Assembly: GCF_947172395.1 (NCBI RefSeq)
Contig: NC_069090.1
Location: forward strand, 12,910,329 to 12,974,328
Source: Bicyclus anynana
Lineage: Eukaryota > Arthropoda > Insecta > Lepidoptera > Nymphalidae
Length of the DNA stretch: 64,000 nucleotides
Direction: 5' to 3'
The translations under genes and the position numbers were made by a program. Of this stretch, positions 55,001 to 64,000 are shown piece by piece. A model generated the notes under the pieces. That model did not search any database, was not told the origin of the DNA, and was given only the letters and a program-made list of their open reading frames with translations. How positions within the stretch are numbered: the first letter of the stretch is position 1; every line of letters begins with the position of its first letter.

Positions 55001-56531
55001 TTAGAAAATTCTTATAGTTTTCGATCGCGCGGAGCATGATACTGTGCTCGCCTATTGCCCTTAGGGGGTCTACTTTATATTTCTCAATGAAGAGATCGTA
55101 TTCTTCCATACGGAATACATCCGAGAAGGAATAAGACTTTTTGGGTGCCGCCGGTTTGCGGCCCGCTGCCCTGCCCCTTCGCTTGCCTGGCTGTGGGGCC
55201 TTCCGGCATCCGCGATAGTTCGCGGGATGGCCGGCTTCGCCGCACAGCACGCAGCTTGGGGGCACTTCAGCGATCCGTTCCTTGCGGGGACAATCTATCG
55301 TGCCGTGATCTCCCAGGCACTTAACGCACCTGGGACGGGCAAAACAATTCCTTTGGGAGTGTCCATAGGTCTGGCATCTATGACATTGACCTATGCGGCC
55401 ACGGTTGTTGGGCTTCTCAAAGGAGAGGCCAGAGAGGTGGCATATTGCCTTCAAGTTGTATATCCTCTTGCCCTCAGGAGAGAGCTCGAGGATCACTAGA
55501 CAGAGGTCTAGCGGCTCTTTTGAGCGGGATCGGTACATTCGGTGTACCTCCTGGACGGGGAGATCTTGTTTAAGCAGGTCGGCTTTGATGAGCTCAGTAT
55601 CAAGCTCCTTCGGGAGACCGCGGACTACTACGCGGAGGACTCGCTCATCACTCAGAGCGTAAGTGTGATAGCCTATTGAGTTTGACCTCAATAAAGCTGT
55701 CAGACGCCTATGGTCACCGGATGACTCGCATTCCGCACGAATACCTAAGGTGGTAAGCTGGGCGTTTGGAATAGGGATATTGTTTTTTATTAGCATGGGG
55801 ACAATTTTGTTTGCCCATGCGTCCTTGTCCCTAATAAACATTGGGGGGATCTTCTCCTTGCGAGATTCCTCCATAGGAGAGTCCTCACTTTCGGAGTCTG
55901 AATCGGATAAGGTTTGTGACCGAGCTTGGCTCTCGGTCACAGTGACCTTGCTAGTGGTAGTGGGCTGAGCGTCGGTTTTAGTAGCCTTTCGCCGTTTTCT
56001 GTTACTTACGACGACGGTGAAGCCATCCTCAACTGGAGCCGGTGAGACCTGCGAGTCTGGGATATCGCAAATGTCCATGGCGGAAGGCCTATGAACCGTG
56101 TTGGTCGGAGTGCGAGTCATAGATTCGCGGGAGAGTGGCAAAGTGCCCTTTGGGTGGGCTGAGGGCCCGGGGTGCGCGTTAGGCGCGCTAGGCCCTACGG
56201 ACGGAGCCGGAATCGGTGTTGCCGGGCGACCCGAGGCCGAGACACGTGGGTCGCGGGCCGCGGATTGGCTGCCCAGCGGCGGGCGCACTACCTGAGCAGG
56301 TAGCACGTGGCGCTGTGTCACGAGTGGCGCGGGGGTTGCGGGGATAGCGGGGGACGCGGCGGCATTTCCCGGAAGGGGACTACCTGATTGGGGTTGACTT
56401 TGAGTCAAAGTCACGGTTTGAGACGCAATCGGTTGCGAAGACATAAAACTTTCCAGATAGCCTGGAAATTTAACTCGGAGGTCCTTGAAGAGGGCCTCCA
56501 AGTACGGCGGCGGAACGGAGTTGGGGTCCAT
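54984..56531 (-). CDS. Jockey LINE ORF1: gag-like RNA-binding protein
   Basis: 515 residues. A Pro/Ser/Thr-rich N-terminal half (about 30-200) is followed by a basic-acidic linker. About 260-390 fits the pre-zinc-knuckle domain seen in Jockey ORF1 proteins (VVVRGLPKELDTELI ... LKAICHLSGLSFEKP). Three CCHC-type knuckles follow: CHRCQTYGHSQRNC, CVKCLGDHGTIDC and CVLCGEAGHPANYRGC, the last two with variant spacing. By family it packages the LINE RNA. Start: the ATG at 56529-56531, after the 5' UTR. The stop TAG at 54984-54986 lies inside the start of ORF2. GC-rich, unlike the surrounding DNA. Confidence 0.92.
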   Translation of the reverse strand: MDPNSVPPPYLEALFKDLRVKFPGYLESFMSSQPIASQTVTLTQSQPQSGSPLPGNAAASPAIPATPAPLVTQRHVLPAQVVRPPLGSQSAARDPRVSASGRPATPIPAPSVGPSAPNAHPGPSAHPKGTLPLSRESMTRTPTNTVHRPSAMDICDIPDSQVSPAPVEDGFTVVVSNRKRRKATKTDAQPTTTSKVTVTESQARSQTLSDSDSESEDSPMEESRKEKIPPMFIRDKDAWANKIVPMLIKNNIPIPNAQLTTLGIRAECESSGDHRRLTALLRSNSIGYHTYALSDERVLRVVVRGLPKELDTELIKADLLKQDLPVQEVHRMYRSRSKEPLDLCLVILELSPEGKRIYNLKAICHLSGLSFEKPNNRGRIGQCHRCQTYGHSQRNCFARPRCVKCLGDHGTIDCPRKERIAEVPPSCVLCGEAGHPANYRGCRKAPQPGKRRGRAAGRKPAAPKKSYSFSDVFRMEEYDLFIEKYKVDPLRAIGEHSIMLRAIENYKNFLNGSQR

Positions 56532-56855
56532 AGTGGACCCCGGAACTAACAGGGCCTCCCCACCGGGGCGGGGAGGTGAGTACCTACTGTGTGGCCCTAG
56601 TGGTCCACGCCTTTAGGTGACGTGGGTGTACCTACTCTTATTCTAGTGTACTCACGGACCGGAACCACTTAACTACACTAGAACAACGCAGAACACAACA
56701 CAACACAGCACAACAAAATCGGTGGTCAAGACAGTACTAGAAAAACTAGCACCCTCTCAAAAGAAGAACCAATATTGGTGGCCTCCACCGTGGGATCGAA
56801 AACCTGCATAGGCGAGGACAGACGACCGCACGGGACGGCTGCCAAGATCGGAGTG

Positions 56856-56867
56856 CATTTTTGTACT
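56856..56867. repeat. Target-site duplication, right
   Basis: CATTTTTGTACT; sequence beyond it continues the interrupted repeat of 51840-51864. Confidence 0.9.
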
Positions 56868-56971
56868 ACATACGTTCGGACCCTAACAATATTGAAGTGT
56901 CTGTCTGTCTTTTCAATGTAACTTGTTTGTGTGTGTTTTTTGCGCGAGTGATATTATAAATAAAGATTAGG

Positions 56972-57172
56972 TTGAGCTGTGATAGCCCAGTGGATATTAC
57001 CTCTGCCCCCGATTCCGGAGGGTATGGGTTCGAATCCAGTCCGGGGCATGCACCTCCAACTTTTCAGTTCTTAATTCTCTGCGTGTGTGAAGTCTAACCC
57101 CTCTCATTCTGAGAGGAGACTCGAGGTCAGCAGTGAGCCGCACATATGGGTTGATAATGATGATGATGATGA
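56972..57172 (+). repeat. SINE-A with internal deletion
   Basis: Head TGTGATAGCCCAGTGGATAT and box-B-like GGGTTCGAATCCAGTCC; the central body is missing; ends in GATGATGATGATGA. Confidence 0.8.
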
Positions 57173-57451
57173 CATTTTAATGTCTGTCTGTTTTCTCCGA
57201 ATGTACTAGACCAATTCAGTTGAGATTTGGTTTACATCAATTCTTGTGACCCAAATACAGGGTATCGTACAACCTATCGTAAGTAGATAAAATTTGAATA
57301 TGGGCAGCACTTATGGGGACAACTTGAACAAAAACTTTTACGAACTTCATCGTGTGATACATCAAATTTCTTGTCTTGATAAAAGTATTTTAAGAATATT
57401 TTTTTTGGAATTAAAAAGTTTAATTTCAAGTTATTTAAACAAATACACATA
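57173..57451. other. Upstream of gene D, unassigned
   Basis: No recognised gene; partly Helitron-like at 57178-57260. Confidence 0.35.
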
Positions 57452-57585
57452 GCTTTCGATTCGGAGGGCGAAGCCGGTCCGGGGCATGGACCCCCAACTT
57501 TTCAGTTGTGTGCGTTTTAAGAAATTAAATATCACATTTCTCAATCGGTGAAAGAAAACACATTTCTCAATCGGTAAAGAACTTC
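57452..57585 (+). repeat. SINE-A fragment with small duplication, abutting gene D
   Basis: Middle body piece; ACATTTCTCAATCGGT occurs twice (about 57533 and 57560). Ends 40 bp before the start codon of gene D, so it occupies the likely promoter or leader. Confidence 0.7.
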
Positions 57586-57625
57586 TTTATTGGTCAATAA
57601 TATTTTCTAAACATGGTTCAGTGCA

Positions 57626-60600
57626 ATGGTGTCGAAACTATCCACGGATGCGGTACACTGGTTCATGTCGGACCTGACGTCTCGCATAGTAGCCCAGTCG
57701 GGGCTCCCAGCTGACAGGTTTCATCTCGGCAAAATTATCCTGCAAAGCTTCAAAGACTATCCTGACGCAGTGATGCAGGTATGATGATAAATACATTCCT
57801 TTATAAACAAAGCTTACGTATGTAAGTTTTGTTACCTTATAGATACAAATATTATGCTTCTATTTTATTGTTTGTTTCCTTGTTCTGTGACGTACGAGTG
57901 TGTAAATAAATAATATTGTTAATCTTAAGGTTTGCCAGGATATAAGGATGTCTTAAAGTATGAATGTAATTAAACTTTGTTTTAATAAAATACTGATTGG
58001 AGAGACAATTTTCAAAAAAGATTTTTATGAATGTTTTGAAAAGTAACGGCAATAGGTTTGTTCCTTTATATTTAAAAATAATCGAAAAAAAATTGGATTT
58101 GATTTTTTTATTAATTTTGATAGGATTTTAACCAAGTTTAATACAGTAAAAGCTCCTTATTCACGCTTTCTTTATTCACTATTCGCGGATTAAAAAATCG
58201 CGTTCCAATTCCTATATTCGCGGCTAAATATTTCGTTTTTCGCGGATCTGACTGACGAAACTGACTTAAAATCTGCAAATTTAAACTTTAACTTGCAAAT
58301 ACCTATTGCCGAAATTACAAATGGATGGTTCTTAAACCATCCATTTGTAATCCATCATAATAATGCCACTGCTTAAAATCACTCTGAATAGAAACTTTTA
58401 AAAAATGTCAAGCAAGAAAAAAAATTAAAATTCTTCAAACAATTGTCTAAGACTGAAGATAATAGTTAATCAATAACTTCAATTAATTGTTTTTTCTTTA
58501 TATATTTGTTATTTATTTTGTCACCCAAGAACGTTTCCCTTATAATCCCATATAAAATACCATTTCATATTCACGGTTTCTGTATTCGCGACACATTTAG
58601 AGAACGTATCCCCCGCGAATAATGAGCATTTACTGTATTGGCACATGTTGTGTGATAAACTAGGCCTTTTTTAGTAATTTGTTTTCTTAAATAAAACCTT
58701 TGCAGTTTTTGCGAGCGGCATTTGATTATTTTTTTTTAAATTACAATTGGTTAGTAATGAGTATTGTTTTATAGATAGACGGAGGAACAGGCGAATCGGA
58801 AACGAATGGTTCTATAATGGAGAGAACGGTAAAATGTGCTACAGCTTTCAGAAATTTAGGTTTGACCACTGGTGATGTTATGGTGCTTATGGCACCAAAC
58901 CATATCGATCTATCTGTGCCGTTCTATGCAGGCTTGTATACTGGGGTCATCATAGCAGCCGTGGACAGGACTTTAGGAGTCAGTAAGTAATTTTCTAATC
59001 AAAGACTAGTTAATTGTATTTGATAACATAATTAGAAACCTATTTCTCGGTGGTATCAAAGACTTTCTTCTTCAGACACTGATGATTTACTATCTAAACC
59101 GTGTGAGTTGCCAGTATTTTTTTTTTGTTTAAAAAGAATATTTACCAAATTTTATATGACCAATGTTTCCATTCCCCTCCAGCTAGTCGGGACTGTTCTA
59201 GGAGTGGGCACGACAATAGAGCAACGGAGCGGGGATCGAACCACTCCAGCACCTTGGGACCCCAACTGCCAACGGCTCTTCCATGGCCATGTGCCCCGCC
59301 CGTTGTCAGCTTCGCGACACATTGAGCTATGTCGATGACTTTGGTTTTTCTGCGGATCTCCTCATTTCTGAATCGATCACGCAGAGATACTCCTAGCACA
59401 GCTGATAGTCGTTACAAAATCAACCCTAAGCATACCCATATTGGAGCAGTGTGGTGGTCCTATATTGTTCGTGGTCGTCTTAGTCGCTAAACTTTGGACC
59501 TTATTAGAAGGCTCAGAGTCACACAGCGGGCGTGTGATAGAAACAGAAATGAGAAGCTCTGCAGAAAACCAAAGAACCAAACATACCTCAGCGAGTCACT
59601 GAAGCTAAAATGACAATGGGCAGGCCACATTGTTTGAAGAGCCGATTGACGTTGGGATGATGCTGGAATGGCGGCCCCGCACCGGAAAGCGCAGTGTCTA
59701 TGTGGACATCATCATTTACAGCAATGGACGTCCAACGTGTTAATGATGATATAAGGAAGGAAGAAGAAGGGTGTCCTTGTAGAGGGCCATTAGAACAAGC
59801 TGATAATGATGATGATATAAATAAAAATTGAGGCCTTGCCATTATGCTCGCCTGTAATATCTTGATATCAAGTTTAATATGCACCAATTGACAGTTGCGC
59901 TGGCATTATGAATTCAATTGACAGCATCGACATTTTATCCAATAGGTACTAGTACCTAATGCATCTCTCGTCATAACATTTTCATTACGTATTTTATTTA
60001 TACAAATATTATAAAACTGAAGAGTTTGTTTGTTTGTTTGGTTGAACTCGCTAATCTCAGGAACTACTGGTCCGATTTACAAAATTCTTTTAGTGTTTGA
60101 TATCCCATTTATCGAGGAAGGCTATATGCTTTATTATCCCGGTATTCTTACGGGAACGTGAACCACGCGGGCGAAAGCGGGCGGCGTCATCTACTGTACC
60201 TGTCTATATTTTTCACTAACATAATCCACGGTTTCACCCACGCAGTTTCCATTCCGGTGAGAATTCGAACAATCTATAGCTTACGTTATTCGCTGGTAAT
60301 GTAGCTTTATATCGGTGAAAGAATTTTTAAAATTAGTCTAGCATTTTCCGGGCCTATTTGTAACAAATAAACAAATGAACAATTAAACGTTAATAATAAT
60401 GATATGGCTATAATAAGATATAAGAAGAAAATAAGAATAATATAGGCCTATAGCCTTCCTCGATAAATGGGCTATCTAACACTGAAAGAATTTTTCAAAT
60501 CGGACCAGTAGGTTCTAAGATTAGCGCGTTCAATCAAACAAACAAACTCTTCTGTTTTATAATATTAGTAAAGATTAATCTAATGAATATTTTTCAGAGG

Positions 60601-63399
60601 AATTGCAAGATTCTTTTAATGTCAGTCGACCAAAAATCATATTCTGCCAAAGTGAGAAAGCTCCCGACATACAAGTAGCTCTTAATGAGATAGATTTAAA
60701 TGCTCTCATAGTAACTTTCGACAAAGGAGATTATCTATGCAACTACGCTGATTTCGTAGCAAAATATGCCGACGACACTCCAATACAAGAGTTTAAGTAA
60801 GGAATTCACTTTTTTAGGCCTTCTCCTTACACCATCATTATATTTATAGTTAATAATCTTAAGCTTTCACTTAACTGTTGGATCAAGAGTCGGATACAAA
60901 AGGCAGTGATTCTTGAGACGGCGCGTATTGTGAGGGGGTTTATCACTCTGGAGCCCTTACCACCGGTTGCTTGGGCACTCAAATGTCCCGCAGCGGGAGG
61001 GTGGATTTTTTTTTTATGTTTTGTATATTATACTTATATTGTTAAAATAAAAAAAAAGAAGTAATAAATAAATGAGAGAAATGTAAAGCTCTTTTTGTAC
61101 TTTTCGTTTAGGTACCTTACTTAACTTGACTTTACTTAAAGTAAGTTATGTTAGTAAAGTTAAGTTATATTATGTAATCTTTAGCACGGCCTGCGCGCTG
61201 CCGTGCGCTTGGATCTTCTCTCATATCCATAAAACTATAATAACATAGTACAATAAAATGGTCTATTCTATATGTATATGTATATGATCACGTTTACAAT
61301 ATTAAAAATTTACAGTACAGTTATTGCTTTGGATTTATTTATTTTAATTTAAGAATTAAAATTTATTTTTTCGATTATTACACATGTATGTTGTTCTTTT
61401 ATTAAATTCAAAAGTTTTATTTTTATTTAAGAGTTTTATTGTATGTGATATGTTATAGTATAGTACAAAATTGTGCATAACTTGATAACCTTTAGTTTCT
61501 CACTTTTATAATATGCACTAGAGTTTTAACCATTATGCAACCATTTCATTTAAATTTTTATTTGTATGGCTGATGGGAGGCTTCGGCCGTGGCTAGTTAC
61601 CACCCTACCGACAAAGACGTACCGCCAAGCGATTTAGCGTTCCGGTACGATGTAGTGTAGAAACCGGAACGGGGTGTGGATTTTCATCCTCCTCCTAACA
61701 AGTTAGCCCGCTTCCATCTTAGACTCCATCATCACTTACCATCTGGTGTGATTGTAGTCAAGGGCTAACTTGTAAAGAATAAAAAAAAAAAAAAAAAAAA
61801 TGTATGAAAGAATTTTCCATTTTTCAGACCTACAGACTTTGACCCCTCAACAACAACCGGTTTCCTTATATCAACAAGTGGCACTACTGGACTGCCGAAA
61901 GCTGCTGAAGTCACACATAAAAACTTTGTTATTTCTATACCAATGTTTTGGTAAGCAAAATTGACGTTTTTTTTTTTTTTTGATAAATCTGAGTGAAATT
62001 GGTATTTCAAAAATACCGCTTGAGCTACTACAAGTGGATATCTGTAAACACTTCTTACATTTTGATAAAAATTAAAAGGTAAATAAGCAAAAATTATCTT
62101 AAAGTGTATATTTAATATGCAATAAAGGCTTGCGCTTGACTACAATTAAGACTGATGGGAAGCCATTTTAAAAGAGCAACTGTTGAGTTTCTTGCCGGTT
62201 TCTTCGCAGCAGAACCTGCCTTCCGAACCGGTAATAGAATCTTTACGAATAGTCAACTAACGTATCAAAAGTGCTACAAGCACTTTGAAGCACAGTTGAG
62301 CCTACTTGAAATAAATGAATTTTGAAGCATTAATGCGGTCTAAATTGGAGCGCGCTTGCCTAGAAGATGCCTATTCACTCTTGCTTTTGCTTTCGGAGTA
62401 TCAGCACTAGATCCTATTACAAAAACTCACGACAATCAAGAACATATAGCTGTGTACATACGTATTCTGTGGTATTAATAAAACGACTTCAACGTCGGAT
62501 TTTTTCCATCGTGTCAGAAAAGAGGCCAATATCTTCGAATTGACTTATCGGATTTTCATCGAATATGCCTACTACAGCGTCCGTTAATGGCACTCCCTTG
62601 ATAAACGGGCGACGGAAAGGGAAGGACTGCGCGGAAATGAAGTCGTGCGCGCGGGCCAGAGGCTGGAAGTGGGGTACATCAGTTGTGGGTTATATTTCAT
62701 CGCTACCCGCCTCCAGGCCCCGCGAACCATCGAGAGTGTTATGAACGAATTTGCCAAGCTATAGTAGCTTCTCGATCATGTTAGTGTTTATTTACAAGAG
62801 CGGCAGTTGCTACCGACGACTGCAGTCGACGGCAGACGGCGACGTATAGGCGGCAGTCGACAGCGGTCGCCGACTGCAATCAGCGACGTCTCGGCGGCAG
62901 CCAACGGCAGTCGAGTCGAGCAGTTGCCGCTCATGTAAATTAACCCAGTCTTGATCTTATTATTTTGCATCCTTTTGTTGTCGATGTCCAGTCGACTCGC
63001 ACAAAACGTCTCGCGTCGACGTTTCTAATAAGAACAGCGAAGATGTGGAATGCCCTTCCAGCTTCTGTGTTTCCCAACACTTATGATTTGTGCACCTTCA
63101 AGACAAGAGTGAATAGGCATTTTCTAGACAAGCGCGCTCCAACCTAGACCTCATCATTACTTTCCACCAGGCATGATTGTAGTCAAGCGCAAGTCTATTA
63201 TGAATAAATAAAATATATATTTAGGATACATTTCAATACGTTCCCGACGCCGACTCGCATGTCGTTGGTTGGGGCACCGCTCCAGTGGCTGACTGCACTG
63301 TTCCAATTCATCGCATCGCCGATATTCAAGTACACACGTCTGCAGACCTCCATAGCTGTAACACCGGAACATGCCTACTACCTCATTAATGAGTATAGG
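57626..63399 (+). CDS. Gene D: luciferase/4CL-like acyl-CoA synthetase, 5' part (exons 1-5)
   Basis: Coding exons 57626-57778, 58775-58982, 60598-60796, 61828-61950 and 63225-63399 (858 bp, 286 residues), all GT/AG; the gene continues past the window. Exons 2-5 equal the lengths and phases of B and C; exon 1 is one codon shorter. Begins MVSKLSTDAVHWFMSDLTSR. The ATG at 57626 is chosen because its frame matches the B and C exon 1 proteins; the ATG at 57613 is out of frame. P-loop TSGTTGLPK is intact, and the luciferase His-His position is Gln-Trp (APLQWLTAL). Clearly more diverged from B and C than they are from each other (for example KELQDSFNVSRPKIIFCQSE in exon 3). Substrate unknown. Confidence 0.93.
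58144..58635. mobile_element. pogo/Tigger-like MITE
   Basis: Ends CAGTAAAAGCTCCTTATTC and (reverse) CAGTAAATGCTCATTATTCG, flanked by TA on both sides; internal TTCGCGG words typical of pogo-type ends; no transposase. A 17-bp internal hairpin lies at 58315-58352. Intron 1 of gene D. Confidence 0.8.
59155..59240 (-). repeat. SINE-C fragment
   Basis: ACCAATGTTTCCATTCCCCT, CCAGCTAGTCGGGAC and GGGGATCGAACC; joins directly to an RTE fragment. Confidence 0.65.
59238..59400 (-). pseudogene. RTE LINE fragment
   Basis: Reverse piece (MLGVSLRDRFRNEEIRRKTK) with a deletion in the middle. Confidence 0.72.
59490..59830 (+). pseudogene. RTE LINE fragment
   Basis: Forward diverged copy, from TTAGAAGGCTCAGAGTCACA to CAATGGACGTCCAACGTGTT and short GAT repeats. 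With the previous entry it forms a head-to-head pair. Confidence 0.7.
59996..60194 (+). mobile_element. Lep1-like Helitron-like element
   Basis: TTATACAAATATTATAAAAC to GCGGGCGGCGTCATCTACT. Confidence 0.73.
60438..60577 (-). mobile_element. Lep1-like Helitron-like element, reverse
   Basis: ATAGGCCTATAGCCTTCCTC to TTTTATAATATTAGTAAAGA; ends 20 bp before exon 3 of gene D. Confidence 0.75.
60895..61070 (+). pseudogene. LINE ORF2 C-terminal tail
   Basis: Forward frame includes ILETARIVRGFITLEPLPP, the AVxLETARIVRxFL pattern of LINE ORF2 ends, then an A-rich 3' end. A reverse relative is at 63640-63730. Confidence 0.6.
61071..61566. other. Gene D intron 3, unassigned
   Basis: AT-rich; a small imperfect GTAAGTTA/TTAACTTGAC repeat at 61120-61170. 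Confidence 0.35.
61568..61800 (+). repeat. SINE-B, head missing
   Basis: TGATGGGAGGCTTCGGCCGT to a run of 19 A ending at 61800, only 27 bp before exon 4 of gene D. Confidence 0.82.
62108..62340 (+). repeat. LINE 3' tail
   Basis: GAGCAACTGTTGAGTTTCTT, GCAGAACCTGCCTTCCGAAC, TACTTGAAATAAATGAATTT: a frequent lepidopteran LINE tail. No coding part. Confidence 0.6.
62577..62764 (-). mobile_element. MITE M, copy 3
   Basis: Reverse copy ending GAACGAATTTGCCAAGCTAT; the other inverted end is eroded. Confidence 0.72.
62790..62940. mobile_element. 151-bp GC-rich MITE
   Basis: Ends ATTTACAAGAGCGGCAGTTG and CAGTTGCCGCTCATGTAAAT are inverted with a few mismatches; interior of repeated GGCAGTCGAC-like words. 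Confidence 0.7.
62945..63222 (+). pseudogene. LINE ORF2 C-terminus and 3' tail abutting exon 5 of gene D
   Basis: Frame to the stop at 63145-63147 reads FLIRTAKMWNALPASVFP and FKTRVNRHFLDKRAP, a LINE ORF2 tail; its 3' end AATAAATAAAATATATAT touches the splice acceptor at 63221-63224. Confidence 0.75.
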
Positions 63400-63432
63400 G
63401 TAAATATAAAACTTTTTACATAGCAATAATGT

Positions 63433-63625
63433 ATCGTTATCAACCCATATTCGGCTCACTGCTGAGCTCGAGTCTCCTCTCAGAATGAGAGGGGTTAGGC
63501 CAATTAGTCCACCACGCTGGCCCAATGCGGATTGGCAGACTTCACACACACAGAGAATTAAGATAATTCTCTGGTGTGCAGGTTTCACGATGTTTTCCTT
63601 CACCGATTGAGACACGTGATATTTA
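63433..63625 (-). repeat. SINE-A, head missing
   Basis: Reverse copy, ATCAACCCATATTCGGCTCA to GAGACACGTGATATTTAAT. Confidence 0.8.
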
Positions 63626-63639
63626 ATTATGATGGGTGA

Positions 63640-63730
63640 GGAATCTTGTCACAATACGCGCCGTCTTAAGGATTACTACCTTTTGTATCTGACTTTCAAG
63701 CGAAAGCTTCTTCAGGTGTTGGTCGAAGCT
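63640..63730 (-). pseudogene. LINE ORF2 C-terminal tail
   Basis: Reverse frame KKLSLESQIQKVVILKTARI, same family as 60895-61070. Confidence 0.55.
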
Positions 63731-64000
63731 TTTGGGTGTAAGATCAATGACTGATATGACTATCGGAATAAATACCGATCAAATTGAAAACTTCCTCCTT
63801 TTTAAAGTCGGTTAAAAACAGTTGACTCACCGTTAAAGAACATAGAAAACATTGAAGCTAACGCTTTGTTATACCCTTAACGTAAACCACGTATTCTTTA
63901 GAGTTACGAATGTGCAATACAGAAAAGCAATGAATAATATTAGTAAAACAAACCAAATTTTAAAAATTATACCATTTTTGAGAAGCTGTTCCCAATGTTC
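63731..64000. other. Gene D intron 5, unassigned
   Basis: TTTAAAGTCGGTTAAAAACA at 63802 resembles the end of the 16258 repeat family. No exon 6 of gene D is found before the window ends. Confidence 0.4.

Larger units (their letters stand above)
51877..56855 (-). mobile_element. Full-length Jockey-type LINE
   Basis: Flanked by perfect 12-bp direct repeats, with a poly(A) end (T run at 51877-51886) and two intact overlapping ORFs on the minus strand. ORF1 has zinc knuckles; ORF2 has endonuclease and reverse transcriptase. About 320 bp of 5' UTR (56532-56855), which should hold an internal promoter, and about 205 bp of 3' UTR. A 3' fragment of a relative lies at 14120-14425. Intact ends and frames suggest a recent and possibly competent copy in the C-D spacer. 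Confidence 0.93.

Noticed and set aside
52718..55968. Several forward ORFs across this GC-rich stretch
   Set aside because: All are antisense shadows of the Jockey ORF1 and ORF2.

Overview
The window is genomic DNA of a lepidopteran insect (moth or butterfly). The grounds are large intron-rich genes with canonical GT/AG splice sites, introns full of lepidopteran-type repeats (Lep1-like Helitron-like pieces, tRNA-derived SINEs ending in GAT microsatellites, RTE/Jockey LINE tails), and host exons that encode insect luciferase / 4-coumarate-CoA-ligase-like proteins. I cannot name the species.

Host genes. A head-to-tail tandem array of one family, AMP-dependent acyl-CoA synthetases, lies on the + strand. 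Gene A is represented only by its last two coding exons (6150-7744). Gene B (13446-30842) and gene C (34963-46968) are complete, each with 11 coding exons and 550 residues. Gene D (57626-63399) starts in the window and shows coding exons 1-5, continuing past the right edge. Matching exons have the same length and phase in every copy, apart from a 3-bp shorter exon 1 in D. This marks the array as tandem duplication. B and C are close; D is clearly more divergent.

Mobile DNA makes up most of the rest. Left part (1-6149): an intact Ty3/Gypsy element (422-5276) with apparently identical LTRs and a canonical -1 frameshift heptamer, inserted into a LINE tail in an intron of gene A. 6316-13445: last intron of A with a nested MITE, then a 5'-truncated LINE with a long reverse-transcriptase ORF (9061-11245). 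Gene B introns hold RTE LINE relics, a 6-kb LTR element with apparently identical LTRs but broken pol (17118-23088), a long SINE palindrome, a 42-bp minisatellite and a long GAT microsatellite. Between B and C: SINEs, hairpins and a 299-bp MITE. Gene C introns hold Helitron-like pieces, SINEs and two copies of a MITE. Between C and D: an intact Jockey-type LINE on the minus strand (51877-56855) with 12-bp target-site duplications. Gene D introns hold a pogo-like MITE and several TE tails lying within tens of bases of splice acceptors.

The synthetase copies keep the ATP-binding loop, the hinge region and the C-terminal catalytic lysine. All three whose exon 5 is visible replace the luciferase His-His pair with Gln-Trp, change the GGAP segment, and the three visible C-termini lack a peroxisomal tripeptide. 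They are therefore probably adenylate-forming enzymes with a shifted substrate range. Two young transposons with intact ORFs sit in or beside the array. No operons, CRISPR arrays or stand-alone RNA genes were seen.
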